A stretch of DNA of 64,000 nucleotides from Achromobacter mucicolens (GCF_902859725.1 NZ_CADIJP010000015.1:83099-147098); one strand, 5' to 3'; shown: positions 45,324-55,232, counted from the first letter of the stretch. A program made the numbers and translations. The notes: generated from the sequence alone by a model not told the origin.

Positions 45324-46286
45324 ATGAAAACCAAGATCTGGACCGTGGTCCTGCTGGCTGCGCTGGCGGTGTTTCCGCTGGTGGCGCCCATGCTGGGCCT
45401 GGACTTCTACATTTCCTTCGTGCGGCGCGTGCTGATCTACGCGTTGGCGGCGACCAGCCTGAACCTCATCCTGGGGTACGGCGGCATGGTGGCGCTGGGC
45501 CACGCCGCGTTCTTCGGCGCGGGCGCCTACGCGGTCGGTATCCTGGCCATGTCGGGCGTCACGTCCGCGCTGGTGTCCTGGCCGGTGGCGATGCTGCTGG
45601 CGGGCGTGCTGGCCTGCATCACGGGCGCGATCTCGCTGCGCACGCGCGGCGTGTACTTCATCATGATCACGCTCGCGTTCGCGCAGATGCTGTTCTACAT
45701 CTTCATCTCGCTGCGCCAGTACGGCGGTGAAGACGGGTTGAACCTGCCGGGCTATTCCACCCTGCCGGGCATCGACCTCGCCCACGACGTCAGCTTCTAC
45801 TACCTGGTGCTGGTGCTGTTCGCGCTGCTGATGTGGGCCTTCGGCCGCGTGGTCGCCTCGCGCTTCGGCATGGCGCTGCAGGGCATCCGCGAAAACGAAT
45901 CGCGCATGGAATCCATGGGTTACCCCGTCTACCGCATCAAGCTCGTGGCCTTCACGCTGAGCGGCGCGGCCGCCGGGCTGGCGGGCGCGCTGCTGGCCAA
46001 CCACAACCTGTTCATTTCGCCCAGCCTCATGCACTGGACCCAGTCGGCGAACCTGCTGATCATGGTCCTGGTGGGCGGCATCGGCCTGCGCTACGGCGGC
46101 GTGGCCGGCGCGGTCGTGATGCTGACGCTGGAAGAAGTGCTGCGCCTGTGGACCGAATACTGGCACCTCCCGCTGGGCGTGCTGCTGCTCTGCGTGGTGT
46201 TTGGCGCGCCGCGCGGCCTGGTCGGCCTGTTCGGGCCGCTGTTCAGCGGGCGCGCTGCCCCGCAATCCGGCAAGGTGGGCTCATGA
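45324..46286 (+). CDS. livM: ABC transporter permease, LivM type
   Basis: The second permease of the importer, 320 residues with some eight to nine membrane segments. Family motifs are ATSLNLILGYGGMVALGHAA near residue 45, SLRTRGVYFIMITLAFAQM, and the coupling loop GIRENESRMESMGYPVYRIKL. It follows livH by two bases and overlaps livG by four (ATGA). The longer frame starting at 45090 is inside livH. Confidence 0.94.
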   Translation: MKTKIWTVVLLAALAVFPLVAPMLGLDFYISFVRRVLIYALAATSLNLILGYGGMVALGHAAFFGAGAYAVGILAMSGVTSALVSWPVAMLLAGVLACITGAISLRTRGVYFIMITLAFAQMLFYIFISLRQYGGEDGLNLPGYSTLPGIDLAHDVSFYYLVLVLFALLMWAFGRVVASRFGMALQGIRENESRMESMGYPVYRIKLVAFTLSGAAAGLAGALLANHNLFISPSLMHWTQSANLLIMVLVGGIGLRYGGVAGAVVMLTLEEVLRLWTEYWHLPLGVLLLCVVFGAPRGLVGLFGPLFSGRAAPQSGKVGS

Positions 46287-47073
46287 ACACTCCGATGAAT
46301 CCCACGACCCGCGCCGCTGGCACGCACGCGCTGCAGGCGCGCGGACTGATCCGCCGCTTTGGCGCCCTGGTGGCCACCGACAACGTGTCGCTGTCGCTGG
46401 AGCCGGGCGAGATCCACGCCCTGATCGGCCCCAACGGCGCCGGCAAGTCCACGCTGATCCACCTGCTGTCGGGCACGCTGTCCGCCGATGCCGGCACGCT
46501 GGAGGTGGACGGCCGCGACGTCACCGCGATGAACGCGCACCAGCGCGTGGCGGCGGGGCTGTCGCGGTCCTACCAGATCACCAACATCTTCAAGCAGTCC
46601 AGCGTGCTGGATAACCTGGTGCTCGCCGTGCAGGCCCACGCCGGCAGCAGCTTCCGCTTCTGGAAGCCGCGCGCCGCGGAGTCGGCGCTGTATGAACAGG
46701 CGCGGGAACTGGCGCGCGAATGCGCCATCGACGCCAGCCTGCTTGGCCGCGCCGCGGGCACGCTGCCGCACGGCGAACAGCGCAAGGTGGAGTTTGCGCT
46801 GGCGCTGGCCGCCCGGCCCAAGGTGCTGCTGCTGGACGAGCCCATGGCGGGCATGGGGCCGGACGAGACCGTCCGGCTGACCGAACTGATCGAATCCATG
46901 CGGGGACGCGCCGCGATGCTGCTGGTTGAACATGACATGCAGGCGGTCTTCCGTCTTGCCGACCGCCTGTCCGTGCTGGTGTACGGCCGGGTCATCGCCT
47001 CGGGCACGCCGGACGAGATCCGCGCCAACCCGGAAGTGCGTCAGGCCTACCTGGGCGACGAGGAGACCGTGTG

Positions 47074-47074
<1 letters not shown>
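46283..47074 (+). CDS. livG: ABC transporter ATP-binding protein, LivG type
   Basis: One of two cytosolic ATPases of the importer, 263 residues. Walker A is GPNGAGKST near residue 50, the signature is LPHGEQRKVE (the relaxed form usual for LivG), and Walker B is KVLLLDEPMAGMGPDE with the H-loop in LLVEHDMQAV. The first 15 residues are a short extension. It overlaps livM by four bases and livF by one (TGATG). Confidence 0.94.
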
Positions 47075-47778
<704 letters not shown>

Positions 47779-48099
47779 CCGGCCTGTCGCAATAAAGCTG
47801 CAAATCGGGACGGCGAGTGGTAACAGCCGCTGATATAAAACGCAATAAATCAAGATATATATTGCTCGCGTGAAACTTAGGGTGTCTCGAACGCATCCAG
47901 ACGTTTGCACCTGTATCAATAAACCCCACCGCCATCTACACTAGCCGCGCCGGTTCGCCCGCATGGGGCGCCGGCGTTCAGGCTCATGGCTCAAAAGGCG
48001 GGGCATCAGCATGGCAGGGCGCCTCGTACGGCCTAAGCACCCGACCTGCATCCCCGTTTTCGCGCGTGACATCGCATCAGGCTGTCAGGAAGACTTCGC
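47779..48099 (+). other. Gene-free region before siaA with an AT-rich inverted repeat
   Basis: These 321 bases hold no convincing gene. An AT-rich stretch (47831-47880) stands out from the GC-rich surroundings and contains GCAATA and TATTGC arms (47842-47847 and 47860-47865); the inner bases extend the pairing imperfectly. It is a plausible promoter and operator zone for the sia operon. AGGAAGA lies six bases before the siaA ATG. Confidence 0.5.
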
Positions 48100-50085
48100 A
48101 TGGCGAAATGGGGATTGCGCAGGAAATCACTAATGGCGCTGCTGTTGGCGTGTCTGGTCGCCTTGGCGCCGGCGGCGCTGATCGGCTGGCAGGTGCTGGA
48201 CGGCGTGCGCGAGCACTTCGGCCGCGCCTTTGCCGACAACTTCACGCAGCTGAACCGCCAACGGATCCTGGCCCCGGTGTCGCGCGAACTCGCGCTGTCG
48301 CAGCGCCTGGCCGACAGCGAGGTCACGCGCCGCTGGCTTCGCAATGAAAACGATCCCGCCGCGCGCGAGTTGTTCTTCCGCGAGGCCGATGGCTACCGTC
48401 GAGACCTGCTGGGCGGCGCCTATTTCATCGCCAGCGCCGCCTCGGGCAATTACTACTTCAACGACGACAAGCCGCTGTCCGAGACGCCGCGCTACACGCT
48501 CAGCCCCAGCGCGGCCGACGACGGCTGGTTCTACGCCACGATCAAGTCTTCCGCCCGCTACAACATCAACGTCAATCCGGACCTGAAGCTGCAGACGACC
48601 AAGGTCTGGATCAACGTTCAGATCCGCGACGGCGAGAAGGTCATGGGCCTGACGGGCGCCGGGCTGGACGTGGGCGGGTTCCTGAAGGAATTCGTGAACA
48701 GCGGCCAGCCGGGCGTCACGCCCATCATCGTGGACGAGGAAGGCGCGATCCAGGCACACATGAACCCCGCGCTGATCGCCTACAACTCGGGCGCGGGCGG
48801 GGCCAACGGCGAAGGCATGGTCTTCAGCCTGCTGGACGAGGGCCAGGGCCGCGCCGAGCTGCTGTCCGCCATGCACGCGGCCCAGGCGGACCCGCAGTCC
48901 GTGCAATCGGCCTGGGTCAAGATGGACGGCGTGCGCCAGCTGGTGTCGGTGGCGTACATGCCCGAGCTGCACTGGCACGTGCTGACCGTGGTCGACCTGG
49001 GCGCGGCCCGCGTCCTGGACACGGGCTGGCTGTGGCCGGCCGCGATCGGCCTGGTGGTGCTGTTTGCGGCGATGCTGCTGTGCTTTGGCTATGCCATCGA
49101 ACGCCTGATGCTGCGCCCCTTGCGCCGCCTGCAGCAGTCCGCCCGGGCAATCGCCGACGGCAGCTACGACGTGCGCCTGCCGCCGGGCGGCCAGGACGAG
49201 ATCGGCGACCTGAGCCGGGCCTTCGGCGTGATGGCCGACAAGGTGCGCAAGCACACGGCCGAACTGGAAACCAAGGTGCGAGAACGCACCTCGGAACTGG
49301 AAGACGCCAACCGGGCCATGGCCGCGGCGCACAAGAAGATCGGCGACTCGATCGACTACGCAAGCCTGATCCAGCGCGCGATCCTGCCGGACCGCCAGCT
49401 GACCCAGTCGCTGGGCGCCCACCATTTCGTGCTGTGGAAGCCGCGCGACGTGGTCGGCGGCGATTTCTACGTGTTCCGCTCGGACGGCGCCAACTGCCTG
49501 CTGGGCATCATGGACTGCGCGGGCCACGGCGTGCCCGGCGCGCTGATGACGATGCTGGCGCGCGCCGCCATCGATTTGGCGATCACCGAGGTCGGCCCGG
49601 GCGATCCCGCCGGCATTCTGACGCGCACCGACAACGCCATCCGGGCGATGCTGGCCGACGCGCAATTACCGCGGGCCCTGGCCACCAACACCGATGCGGG
49701 GCTGGTATATATTGACCGGCAATCCGGCAGGTTGCTGTACGCAGGCGCCAAGATCAGCCTGTACGCAAGCGACGGTGAAACCCTGCGCGAAGTGCCCGGC
49801 GCCCGGCGCGCACTGGGTGACAAGCGTATGGGGGTTTACGAGAACATCGTGCTGCAGATGGAGCCGGGCTGGACGTACTACCTGGCTACCGACGGGTTCC
49901 TTGACCAGGCGGGCGGCGAGCATGGTTTCGGCTTTGGCAACACGCGGTTCGCGGAAATGCTCAAGACGCACGCCCGCCGGCCGTTAACCGAACAGGCGGC
50001 GGCTTTCAGCCAGGCGCTTGCCGAATACCAAGGTGGCCGGCCCCAGCGCGACGACATTACCTTGCTGTCTTTCCGTTTCGAATAA
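48100..50085 (+). CDS. siaA: Membrane PP2C-type phosphatase SiaA
   Basis: The sensor phosphatase of the SiaABCD pathway, which controls c-di-GMP-dependent aggregation and biofilm formation; in Pseudomonas aeruginosa SiaA dephosphorylates SiaC. The 661-residue protein has an N-terminal helix (about 9-30), a periplasmic sensor region (about 35-300), a second helix (about 307-333), HAMP (about 335-388, LRPLRRLQQSARAIADGSYD), a coiled linker and a SpoIIE/PP2C domain (about 420-660). Metal-binding Asp residues are in VVGGDFYVF and MDCAGHGVPGA, and the terminal motif is RDDITLLSF. It heads siaABCD. The signal sensed is unknown. Confidence 0.94.
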   Translation: MAKWGLRRKSLMALLLACLVALAPAALIGWQVLDGVREHFGRAFADNFTQLNRQRILAPVSRELALSQRLADSEVTRRWLRNENDPAARELFFREADGYRRDLLGGAYFIASAASGNYYFNDDKPLSETPRYTLSPSAADDGWFYATIKSSARYNINVNPDLKLQTTKVWINVQIRDGEKVMGLTGAGLDVGGFLKEFVNSGQPGVTPIIVDEEGAIQAHMNPALIAYNSGAGGANGEGMVFSLLDEGQGRAELLSAMHAAQADPQSVQSAWVKMDGVRQLVSVAYMPELHWHVLTVVDLGAARVLDTGWLWPAAIGLVVLFAAMLLCFGYAIERLMLRPLRRLQQSARAIADGSYDVRLPPGGQDEIGDLSRAFGVMADKVRKHTAELETKVRERTSELEDANRAMAAAHKKIGDSIDYASLIQRAILPDRQLTQSLGAHHFVLWKPRDVVGGDFYVFRSDGANCLLGIMDCAGHGVPGALMTMLARAAIDLAITEVGPGDPAGILTRTDNAIRAMLADAQLPRALATNTDAGLVYIDRQSGRLLYAGAKISLYASDGETLREVPGARRALGDKRMGVYENIVLQMEPGWTYYLATDGFLDQAGGEHGFGFGNTRFAEMLKTHARRPLTEQAAAFSQALAEYQGGRPQRDDITLLSFRFE

Positions 50086-50107
50086 TCGTTATCAAGGCGG
50101 TACCCTC

Positions 50108-50647
50108 ATGAATGCCTCCGATCTATACGCGTTGGGCGCGCGCTTCGACCAGAACCGCACGCTGCTGTGCTTTAACGGGCCGATCTCGCGCAGCCTGATC
50201 GAGGAAATCGGCAATGCGCTGAAGAACTACCTGAACGCCGAGCACGTCCGCCCCGCCGAAGCGATGGATGTGTTCTCGGTCTACATCGAAATGATCCAGA
50301 ACATCCGCCAATACGCCGCGCAGAACGGCGACGCGGACGCCTCGGCCACGGTGGTCATCGGCCGCCGCGACGAAAGCCGCTACGTGGTGTCGGCGGGCAA
50401 TCTGGTCAACGCAGAGGACGGCCACAGCCTGGTCGCCCGCATCCAGGAACTGGCCGCGCTGGACAAGGCGGCCCTGAAGGCCGAATACAAGGCACAGCTG
50501 CACAAGCCGCGCACGCAGGGCGTGGCGTCGGGCGCGGGCCTGGGCCTCATCGACATCGCGCGCCGCGCCGGCGCTCCGCTGGAAGCCAGCCTGACCCCCG
50601 CCGCACAGCCGGGCAAGGCCTTCTTCAGCCTGAGCGTGGTGGTCTGA
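50108..50647 (+). CDS. siaB: SiaC kinase SiaB (DUF6272 family)
   Basis: A 179-residue cytosolic protein whose P. aeruginosa homologue phosphorylates SiaC, opposing SiaA. It has a GHKL-like layout: the NIRQYAAQNG helix (about 61-70, with an Asn as in the N-box) and a C-terminal Gly-rich turn ASGAGLGLIDIARRAG (about 140-155). Kinase activity is known for the family; the residues here agree with it but do not prove it. The ATG at 50108 follows siaA by 22 bases. Confidence 0.9.
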   Translation: MNASDLYALGARFDQNRTLLCFNGPISRSLIEEIGNALKNYLNAEHVRPAEAMDVFSVYIEMIQNIRQYAAQNGDADASATVVIGRRDESRYVVSAGNLVNAEDGHSLVARIQELAALDKAALKAEYKAQLHKPRTQGVASGAGLGLIDIARRAGAPLEASLTPAAQPGKAFFSLSVVV

Positions 50648-50683
50648 GAACGCGCGTTCAAAGGATTATTTTCGGAGTATTTG

Positions 50684-51061
50684 ATGAAAGACCTGAACAT
50701 TCCCGGGACCCAGTCCACGCCCGCCATCGCCGCCGACGCTGCCGCCGGCGTGCTGGCGATGCGCGGCGACTCCTATCCCGAGAATTCCTTCGAACTGTTC
50801 GGCCCGGTCATTGAATGGGTCGAGACGTACCTGCAGGATCGCGACGCGCCGCTCAAGCTTGAGCTGGAACTGCTGTACCTGAACACCAGCAGCATCAAGT
50901 CCGTGATGGACATCTTCGATGTGCTCGAGGCCGCGCACCGCAAGGGCCGCGAGGTCGGCGTGACCTGGTTTTACGACATGCGCAACGAGCGCGTGGGCGA
51001 ACTGGCCGAAGAGTTCAAGGAAGACTGCACGTTCCCATTCTCGGTGGTCGGCCGCCAATGA
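50684..51061 (+). CDS. siaC: Signalling switch protein SiaC (DUF1987)
   Basis: A 125-residue protein that, when unphosphorylated, binds and activates the diguanylate cyclase SiaD. Counting from the ATG at 50684, the conserved LYLNTSSIKS segment places Thr at position 68, the site phosphorylated in the Pseudomonas protein. The fold is STAS-like, as in anti-sigma-factor antagonists. GGAG lies six bases before the ATG; a TTG three bases earlier would add one residue. Its stop overlaps the siaD start (ATGA). Confidence 0.92.
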   Translation: MKDLNIPGTQSTPAIAADAAAGVLAMRGDSYPENSFELFGPVIEWVETYLQDRDAPLKLELELLYLNTSSIKSVMDIFDVLEAAHRKGREVGVTWFYDMRNERVGELAEEFKEDCTFPFSVVGRQ

Positions 51062-51855
51062 AGCCGGGCGCCGCCGAACTGGATAAGCGCATCGCCGCAC
51101 TGCTGGCGGATCCGGCCCATGCCGGCCATCCGCTGCGCGACGCGCTAGAAGCGCTTTGGCGGCACACCGAGGAACAGATGACGCGCATCCAGCGCGTGAC
51201 CCAGCTTTCGGACGCCTACCAAAGCATGGCGCACGAACGTGAACTGGGCCTGTGCGACCAGTTCGATCGGCAGTTGCGCCGGTTGACCCGCATTGCGCGG
51301 ATCTCGGATCACTACCAGAACATGATGCGCGACCTGAACCGCGCGCTCGAGGAAACGTCCAGCCGCGATCCCCTGACCGGCCTCTTGAACCGCCGCGCGC
51401 TAATGGAGACGATCAAGCAGGAAGTCCAGCGCGCCGCGCGCACGGGCGACAGCTTCGTCGTGGCGATGCTGGACGTGGATCACTTCAAGGCCGTGAACGA
51501 CCGTTTCGGCCACGAAACGGGCGACCGGGCCCTGGTCGAGCTGGCCGGCGTGCTGGTTGAAAGCCTGCGCGAATACGATCTCTGCGGCCGCTGGGGCGGG
51601 GAAGAATTCCTCGTGCTGCTGCCGCAGACGCAGCCGGAAGCGGCGCAGGCGGTCATGGACCGCCTGGTGGGCGACGTGCGGGCGATGGCGATGGCGGCCG
51701 GGGACGAAGTCCTGCGGCTGACGGTCAGTATCGGCATGGCGCATCACCAGTTGGGCGAAACGTTCTCAGAGACGCTCAGCCGGGCGGATCAGGCGTTGTA
51801 TCTGGCCAAGCAGGACGGACGCGATCGCGTCGCCCTTGGTTTTCCGAGGCGCTGA
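51058..51855 (+). CDS. siaD: Diguanylate cyclase SiaD
   Basis: Makes c-di-GMP from two GTP. The 265-residue soluble protein has an N-terminal helical region (about 1-100), used in Pseudomonas for SiaC binding and oligomerisation, and a GGDEF domain (about 103-262). The active site is GGEEF in CGRWGGEEFLVLL, and an RxxD inhibitory site (REYD) lies exactly five residues before it, so product inhibition is expected. Other markers are DPLTGLLNRRALM and LDVDHFKAVNDRFGHETGD. It overlaps siaC by four bases, and its stop is directly followed by the ATG of a GGDEF-EAL gene. Confidence 0.94.
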   Translation: MKPGAAELDKRIAALLADPAHAGHPLRDALEALWRHTEEQMTRIQRVTQLSDAYQSMAHERELGLCDQFDRQLRRLTRIARISDHYQNMMRDLNRALEETSSRDPLTGLLNRRALMETIKQEVQRAARTGDSFVVAMLDVDHFKAVNDRFGHETGDRALVELAGVLVESLREYDLCGRWGGEEFLVLLPQTQPEAAQAVMDRLVGDVRAMAMAAGDEVLRLTVSIGMAHHQLGETFSETLSRADQALYLAKQDGRDRVALGFPRR

Positions 51856-54471
51856 ATGAAACCGGAACAGCTGTTATCCGGGTTGGAGCCCCTTATGCTT
51901 GATTCTCATCTTGGCGGTTCGGAGACGAACCCCCAAGGCGCCGCTTGGCATGTGGGCACTTATCTGACGTCGATGGACCGCGCTTTGCTGCTGTTCGATT
52001 TCGACGCCAGCGGCTCCTTGTTGAACGGCAATCCCAATTTCCTGGCCGCGGTGGGTTACACGCGCGAAGAGGCCCTGACGCTGCGCCACGACGTGCTGTG
52101 CGACAGCATGGACGAAGGCAAGGGTACCGGTAGCGGCGAGCAGGTGTGGGCCCGGCTGCGCCGCGGCCAGCATTTTTCGGGCACCTGCCGCTACCGCACC
52201 AAGGCAGGCGCGTCGCTGTGGATCGAAGCGACCTACCTGCCGCAGCTGAATGAAGCGGGCGAAGTCGGCCGCGTGGCGGTCATCTCGCGCAAGTCGATCG
52301 CGGACGCCGAACGCCAGGAGGAAATCCGCCTCCTGATGCTGGGCATCAACGAGACCGGCAATGCGGTGGCGGTGTCGGGCTGTGATGGGCGCATCGTCTA
52401 CGTGAACGACGGCTTTCAGCGCATGCTGGGCTTTTCGCGCGGCGACGCGGTCAACCAGGACCTGGGCGAACTGCTTTCAGGCGGCCGTGCCGACGGCGGC
52501 ACGCGCGAGGAGCTGCATCGCCGCATCGCCTGCCGCGAGGGCTATCACAAGGACGTGCTGGTCTACGACCGGGGCGGCAAGCCGTTGTGGGTGTCGGTGA
52601 TGGCCAATTCGGTGTTCGACGAGCGTGGGACGCTGGTCAACATCGTGGACGTGCTGACGGACATCACGCCGACGAAGGTGCACGAGGTGCTGCAGCGCCG
52701 GGTGCTGCAGGCGATGGTGAATGAGGCCTCGGTGGTCGAGGTCATGAACATGGTGTGCCGCGAGGTCGAGCGCCTGGCGCCGGAAGTGGCGGCCTCGGTG
52801 GTGCGGGTGGACGATGCGGGCCTGCTGCGCCCGCTGGCCGCGCCGAGCCTGCCGCAGGGCTATTCGGACGCGCTGGAAGGCGTGCCGATCGGTCCGCAGG
52901 TGGGCGCCTGCGGCACGGCGGCATTTCTGGGCCGGCCGGTCATCGTGCCGGACATTGCCACGGACCCGCTGTGGGACGATTACCGCCATCTGCCGCTGCC
53001 CGAGGAATACAAGGCCTGCTGGTCGTCGCCGATCAAGTCGAGCGACGGCCGGGTGATCGGCACGTTCGGCTTCTATTTCCGCGAACGCCGCCTGCCGGAC
53101 GATTTCCATCACCGTCTGGTGGACGTGTGCGTGTACCTGTGCGCGCTGGCCCTGGAACGCGAGGAAGCCCGCGCGCGCATCCGCCAGCTGGCGTTCTACG
53201 ATGAGCTGACGGGCCTGCCGAACCGCAATCTGCTGCTGGCCCAGGCCGAACAGGCGATCGCGCGCGCCGAGCCGGAACGCAAACGGGTGGCGGTGCTGTT
53301 CCTGGACCTGGACCGCTTCAAGCAGGTGAACGACACGCTGGGCCACCCGATCGGCGATGCGCTGCTGCGCGATGTGGCGCAGCGCCTGCGCCGCCTGGCG
53401 CGCGCGACGGACATCGTGGGCCGCCTGTCGGGCGACGAGTTCGTGATGCTGATGCCGGAGTTCGAACACGGTCGCCTGACCGCCGCCGCGGAACACATCC
53501 TGGTGGCGCTGGCGCAGCCGTTCTCGGTGGGCGGTATTACGCTGAACCCGTCGGTGAGCATCGGCATCAGCGTGTTCCCGGAAAACGGCCGCGACATGGA
53601 TACGCTGCTGCGCCATGCGGACATGGCGATGTACCAGGCCAAGACGGCGGGCCGCAACCGCATTTCATTCTTCAGCGCGGAAATGAACCGCCAGGCGCAG
53701 GAAAGGCTGGCGCTGGAAGCGGCGTTGCGAGACGCGCTGGAAGCCAAGGCATTGCGCTTGCATTACCAGCCGCAGGTGGGCTTGAAGAACGGCAGCCTGT
53801 ACGGGGTGGAGGCGCTGGCCCGCTGGCGTCACCCGACGCTGGGCGATATCTCTCCGGCACGCTTTGTGCCGCTGGCCGAGGAGTGCGGGCTGATCGGTGA
53901 CCTGGGCGACTGGGCGCTCCGAGAAGCCTGCTCACAACTGTCGATCTGGCGCCACAACGGCCTGCGCGTGCCGTCGGTGTCGGTGAACCTGTCGGCAACC
54001 AATTTCCACAACCTGAACCTGCCGCGCATGATCGCGGCGACGCTGGCGGAATTCGGGCTGGCGCCGGCGGATCTGATGCTGGAGATCACGGAAGGCGTGG
54101 TGCTGGATGCGACGGCAGGCACGCTGCGTACGATTGCCGAACTGCATCGCCTGGGCGTGCGGCTTTCGATGGACGACTTCGGGACGGGGTATTCCAGCTT
54201 GGGCCACTTGCGCCGGCTGATCGTCGACGAACTGAAGCTGGACCGCAGTTTCGTTCAGGGACTGGAGAGCGACGACGCAGCGCGGGCGCTGACCAGCGCG
54301 GTGATCCGGATCGGGGAAAGCCTGAGCCTGCCGGTGGTGGCTGAGGGTGTCGAGAACGAGGAGCAGCGGCGCTTCCTGATCGAGCAGGGGTGTGCGGCGG
54401 GGCAGGGGTTTCTGTTTTCACCGCCGTTGCCTGCGGGGGATCTTGAGGAGTGGTTGCGGGCTCGGGGGTGA
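51856..54471 (+). CDS. PAS-PAS-GAF-GGDEF-EAL c-di-GMP signalling protein
   Basis: An 871-residue soluble sensor. Two PAS domains (about 30-150 and 155-275), a GAF domain (about 285-430, VGACGTAAFLGRPVIVPD), a GGDEF domain (about 440-605) and an EAL domain (about 620-868) follow in order. The GGDEF site reads SGDEF near 525 with an RxxD site (RATD) five residues before, so synthesis may persist. The EAL site is complete: YGVEALARWRHP, NLSATNF, EITEG, DDFGTGYSSL, KLDRSFV and VVAEGVENEEQ, so phosphodiesterase activity is expected. The ATG touches the siaD stop, so it is a fifth member of the operon. The last 40 codons drift toward GGG and GTG. Confidence 0.93.
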   Translation: MKPEQLLSGLEPLMLDSHLGGSETNPQGAAWHVGTYLTSMDRALLLFDFDASGSLLNGNPNFLAAVGYTREEALTLRHDVLCDSMDEGKGTGSGEQVWARLRRGQHFSGTCRYRTKAGASLWIEATYLPQLNEAGEVGRVAVISRKSIADAERQEEIRLLMLGINETGNAVAVSGCDGRIVYVNDGFQRMLGFSRGDAVNQDLGELLSGGRADGGTREELHRRIACREGYHKDVLVYDRGGKPLWVSVMANSVFDERGTLVNIVDVLTDITPTKVHEVLQRRVLQAMVNEASVVEVMNMVCREVERLAPEVAASVVRVDDAGLLRPLAAPSLPQGYSDALEGVPIGPQVGACGTAAFLGRPVIVPDIATDPLWDDYRHLPLPEEYKACWSSPIKSSDGRVIGTFGFYFRERRLPDDFHHRLVDVCVYLCALALEREEARARIRQLAFYDELTGLPNRNLLLAQAEQAIARAEPERKRVAVLFLDLDRFKQVNDTLGHPIGDALLRDVAQRLRRLARATDIVGRLSGDEFVMLMPEFEHGRLTAAAEHILVALAQPFSVGGITLNPSVSIGISVFPENGRDMDTLLRHADMAMYQAKTAGRNRISFFSAEMNRQAQERLALEAALRDALEAKALRLHYQPQVGLKNGSLYGVEALARWRHPTLGDISPARFVPLAEECGLIGDLGDWALREACSQLSIWRHNGLRVPSVSVNLSATNFHNLNLPRMIAATLAEFGLAPADLMLEITEGVVLDATAGTLRTIAELHRLGVRLSMDDFGTGYSSLGHLRRLIVDELKLDRSFVQGLESDDAARALTSAVIRIGESLSLPVVAEGVENEEQRRFLIEQGCAAGQGFLFSPPLPAGDLEEWLRARG

Positions 54472-54549
54472 TCGGATGGTTACCTGCAGTTGATCTGGGG
54501 CTGGAGGCTAGCTTGGTCTCTTGGTTTCGCGGGTTCGGTTCTTAAGACG

Positions 54550-54707
54550 TCCGGCACGGTGCCGTCCCGGGGTGCGCGGGGCCACGATTGCGGTCCGGAG
54601 CCTTCGCTCCGGACTTCCCCTTCGTCATCTTCGTCCGCCTTCGGCTCCCTTCAGATTCCCTCGGGCTTATCGACGCCCCGCGCACCCCGGGCCGCCACCG
54701 CACCGGA
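54550..54707 (+). repeat. Structured intergenic repeat, copy B
   Basis: 158 bases with arms 54550-54582 and 54675-54707 pairing at 29 of 33 positions. Against copy A three arm pairs change on both sides (C-G to T-A, C-G to T-A, T-A to C-G). The core keeps the identical 9-bp hairpin (54593-54614), a GCC/GGC mini-hairpin (54637-54645) and TTCAGATTCCCTCGGGC. Same orientation as copy A. Starts 78 bases after the EAL gene stop. Confidence 0.88.
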
Positions 54708-54801
54708 CTCTGGCAATTGAAATCTGATGGTCGTTGGGGCGGTCGGTGTGCTTGGCATTTTTGCGCAGAGACTTTCGGGCTAGAAACATCTTGCGTTGCC
54801 C

Positions 54802-54836
54802 GTCTCCGTTCGGCCGCGCGGGCGGCCTCCGGAGAC
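54802..54836 (+). repeat. Second repeat hairpin, copy B
   Basis: Outer stem GTCTCCG/CGGAGAC around inner stem GGCCGC/GCGGCC, loop GCGG. Compared with copy A the fourth outer pair is T-A instead of A-T: a two-sided change that keeps pairing. Confidence 0.75.
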
Positions 54837-54896
54837 TTACACAGTGTCGTGCGTTTGGATGATGACGCTTCGCGCATAGGTGTGCGCGTCTCACCA

Positions 54897-54959
54897 GGTG
54901 TCTGACACCCACATAGATGGGCTACAAGCTTGAAGGGTGCTTCTTGGGTGTCAGACACC
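54897..54959. repeat. Pair of GGTGTCTGACACC palindromes
   Basis: GGTGTCTGACACC at 54897-54909 and the opposite-centre form GGTGTCAGACACC at 54947-54959, 50 bases apart start to start, nearly the spacing of the pairs at 17273/17322 (49) and 63774/63825 (51). Confidence 0.85.
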
Positions 54960-55080
54960 CATCCTGGCGAAGGCGCTCGTTCTGAGCAGTTGGCAGATTC
55001 CGGCGAATTCGTAAGACGGACTCGGGTCTCACACACCACCAAGCGGTCCGTCACTAATCACCAAGTGAACTCAAGTCTCC

Positions 55081-55141
55081 GATGGGCGGCGCGCGTGCCG
55101 ACCGTCAAGCTGTAGCAGCCCGTCGCCCCGCGCCGCCCATC
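55081..55141. repeat. Perfect 13-bp stem with 35-base loop
   Basis: GATGGGCGGCGCG at 55081-55093 pairs perfectly with CGCGCCGCCCATC at 55129-55141. It lies between the palindromes of copy B and the inverted copy C and is not seen elsewhere in the window. Confidence 0.6.
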
Positions 55142-55232
55142 ACCGCCTCCCCCCCGTGATGCTGGAGCCTTAGCACCCCCATCGCCGCCGGCGCGCAAGC
55201 GACCACCGCCTCGACGCCTCACACCGCGTATG

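Noticed and set aside
48100-50085. SiaA read as a generic RsbU-type stress phosphatase
   Set aside because: Followed directly by siaB, siaC (Thr68) and siaD in order, so the specific Sia assignment is better supported.
54930-55115. Small plus-strand frame of 61 residues in the repeat region
   Set aside because: It covers one of the palindromes, has no ribosome-binding site and no coding signal.
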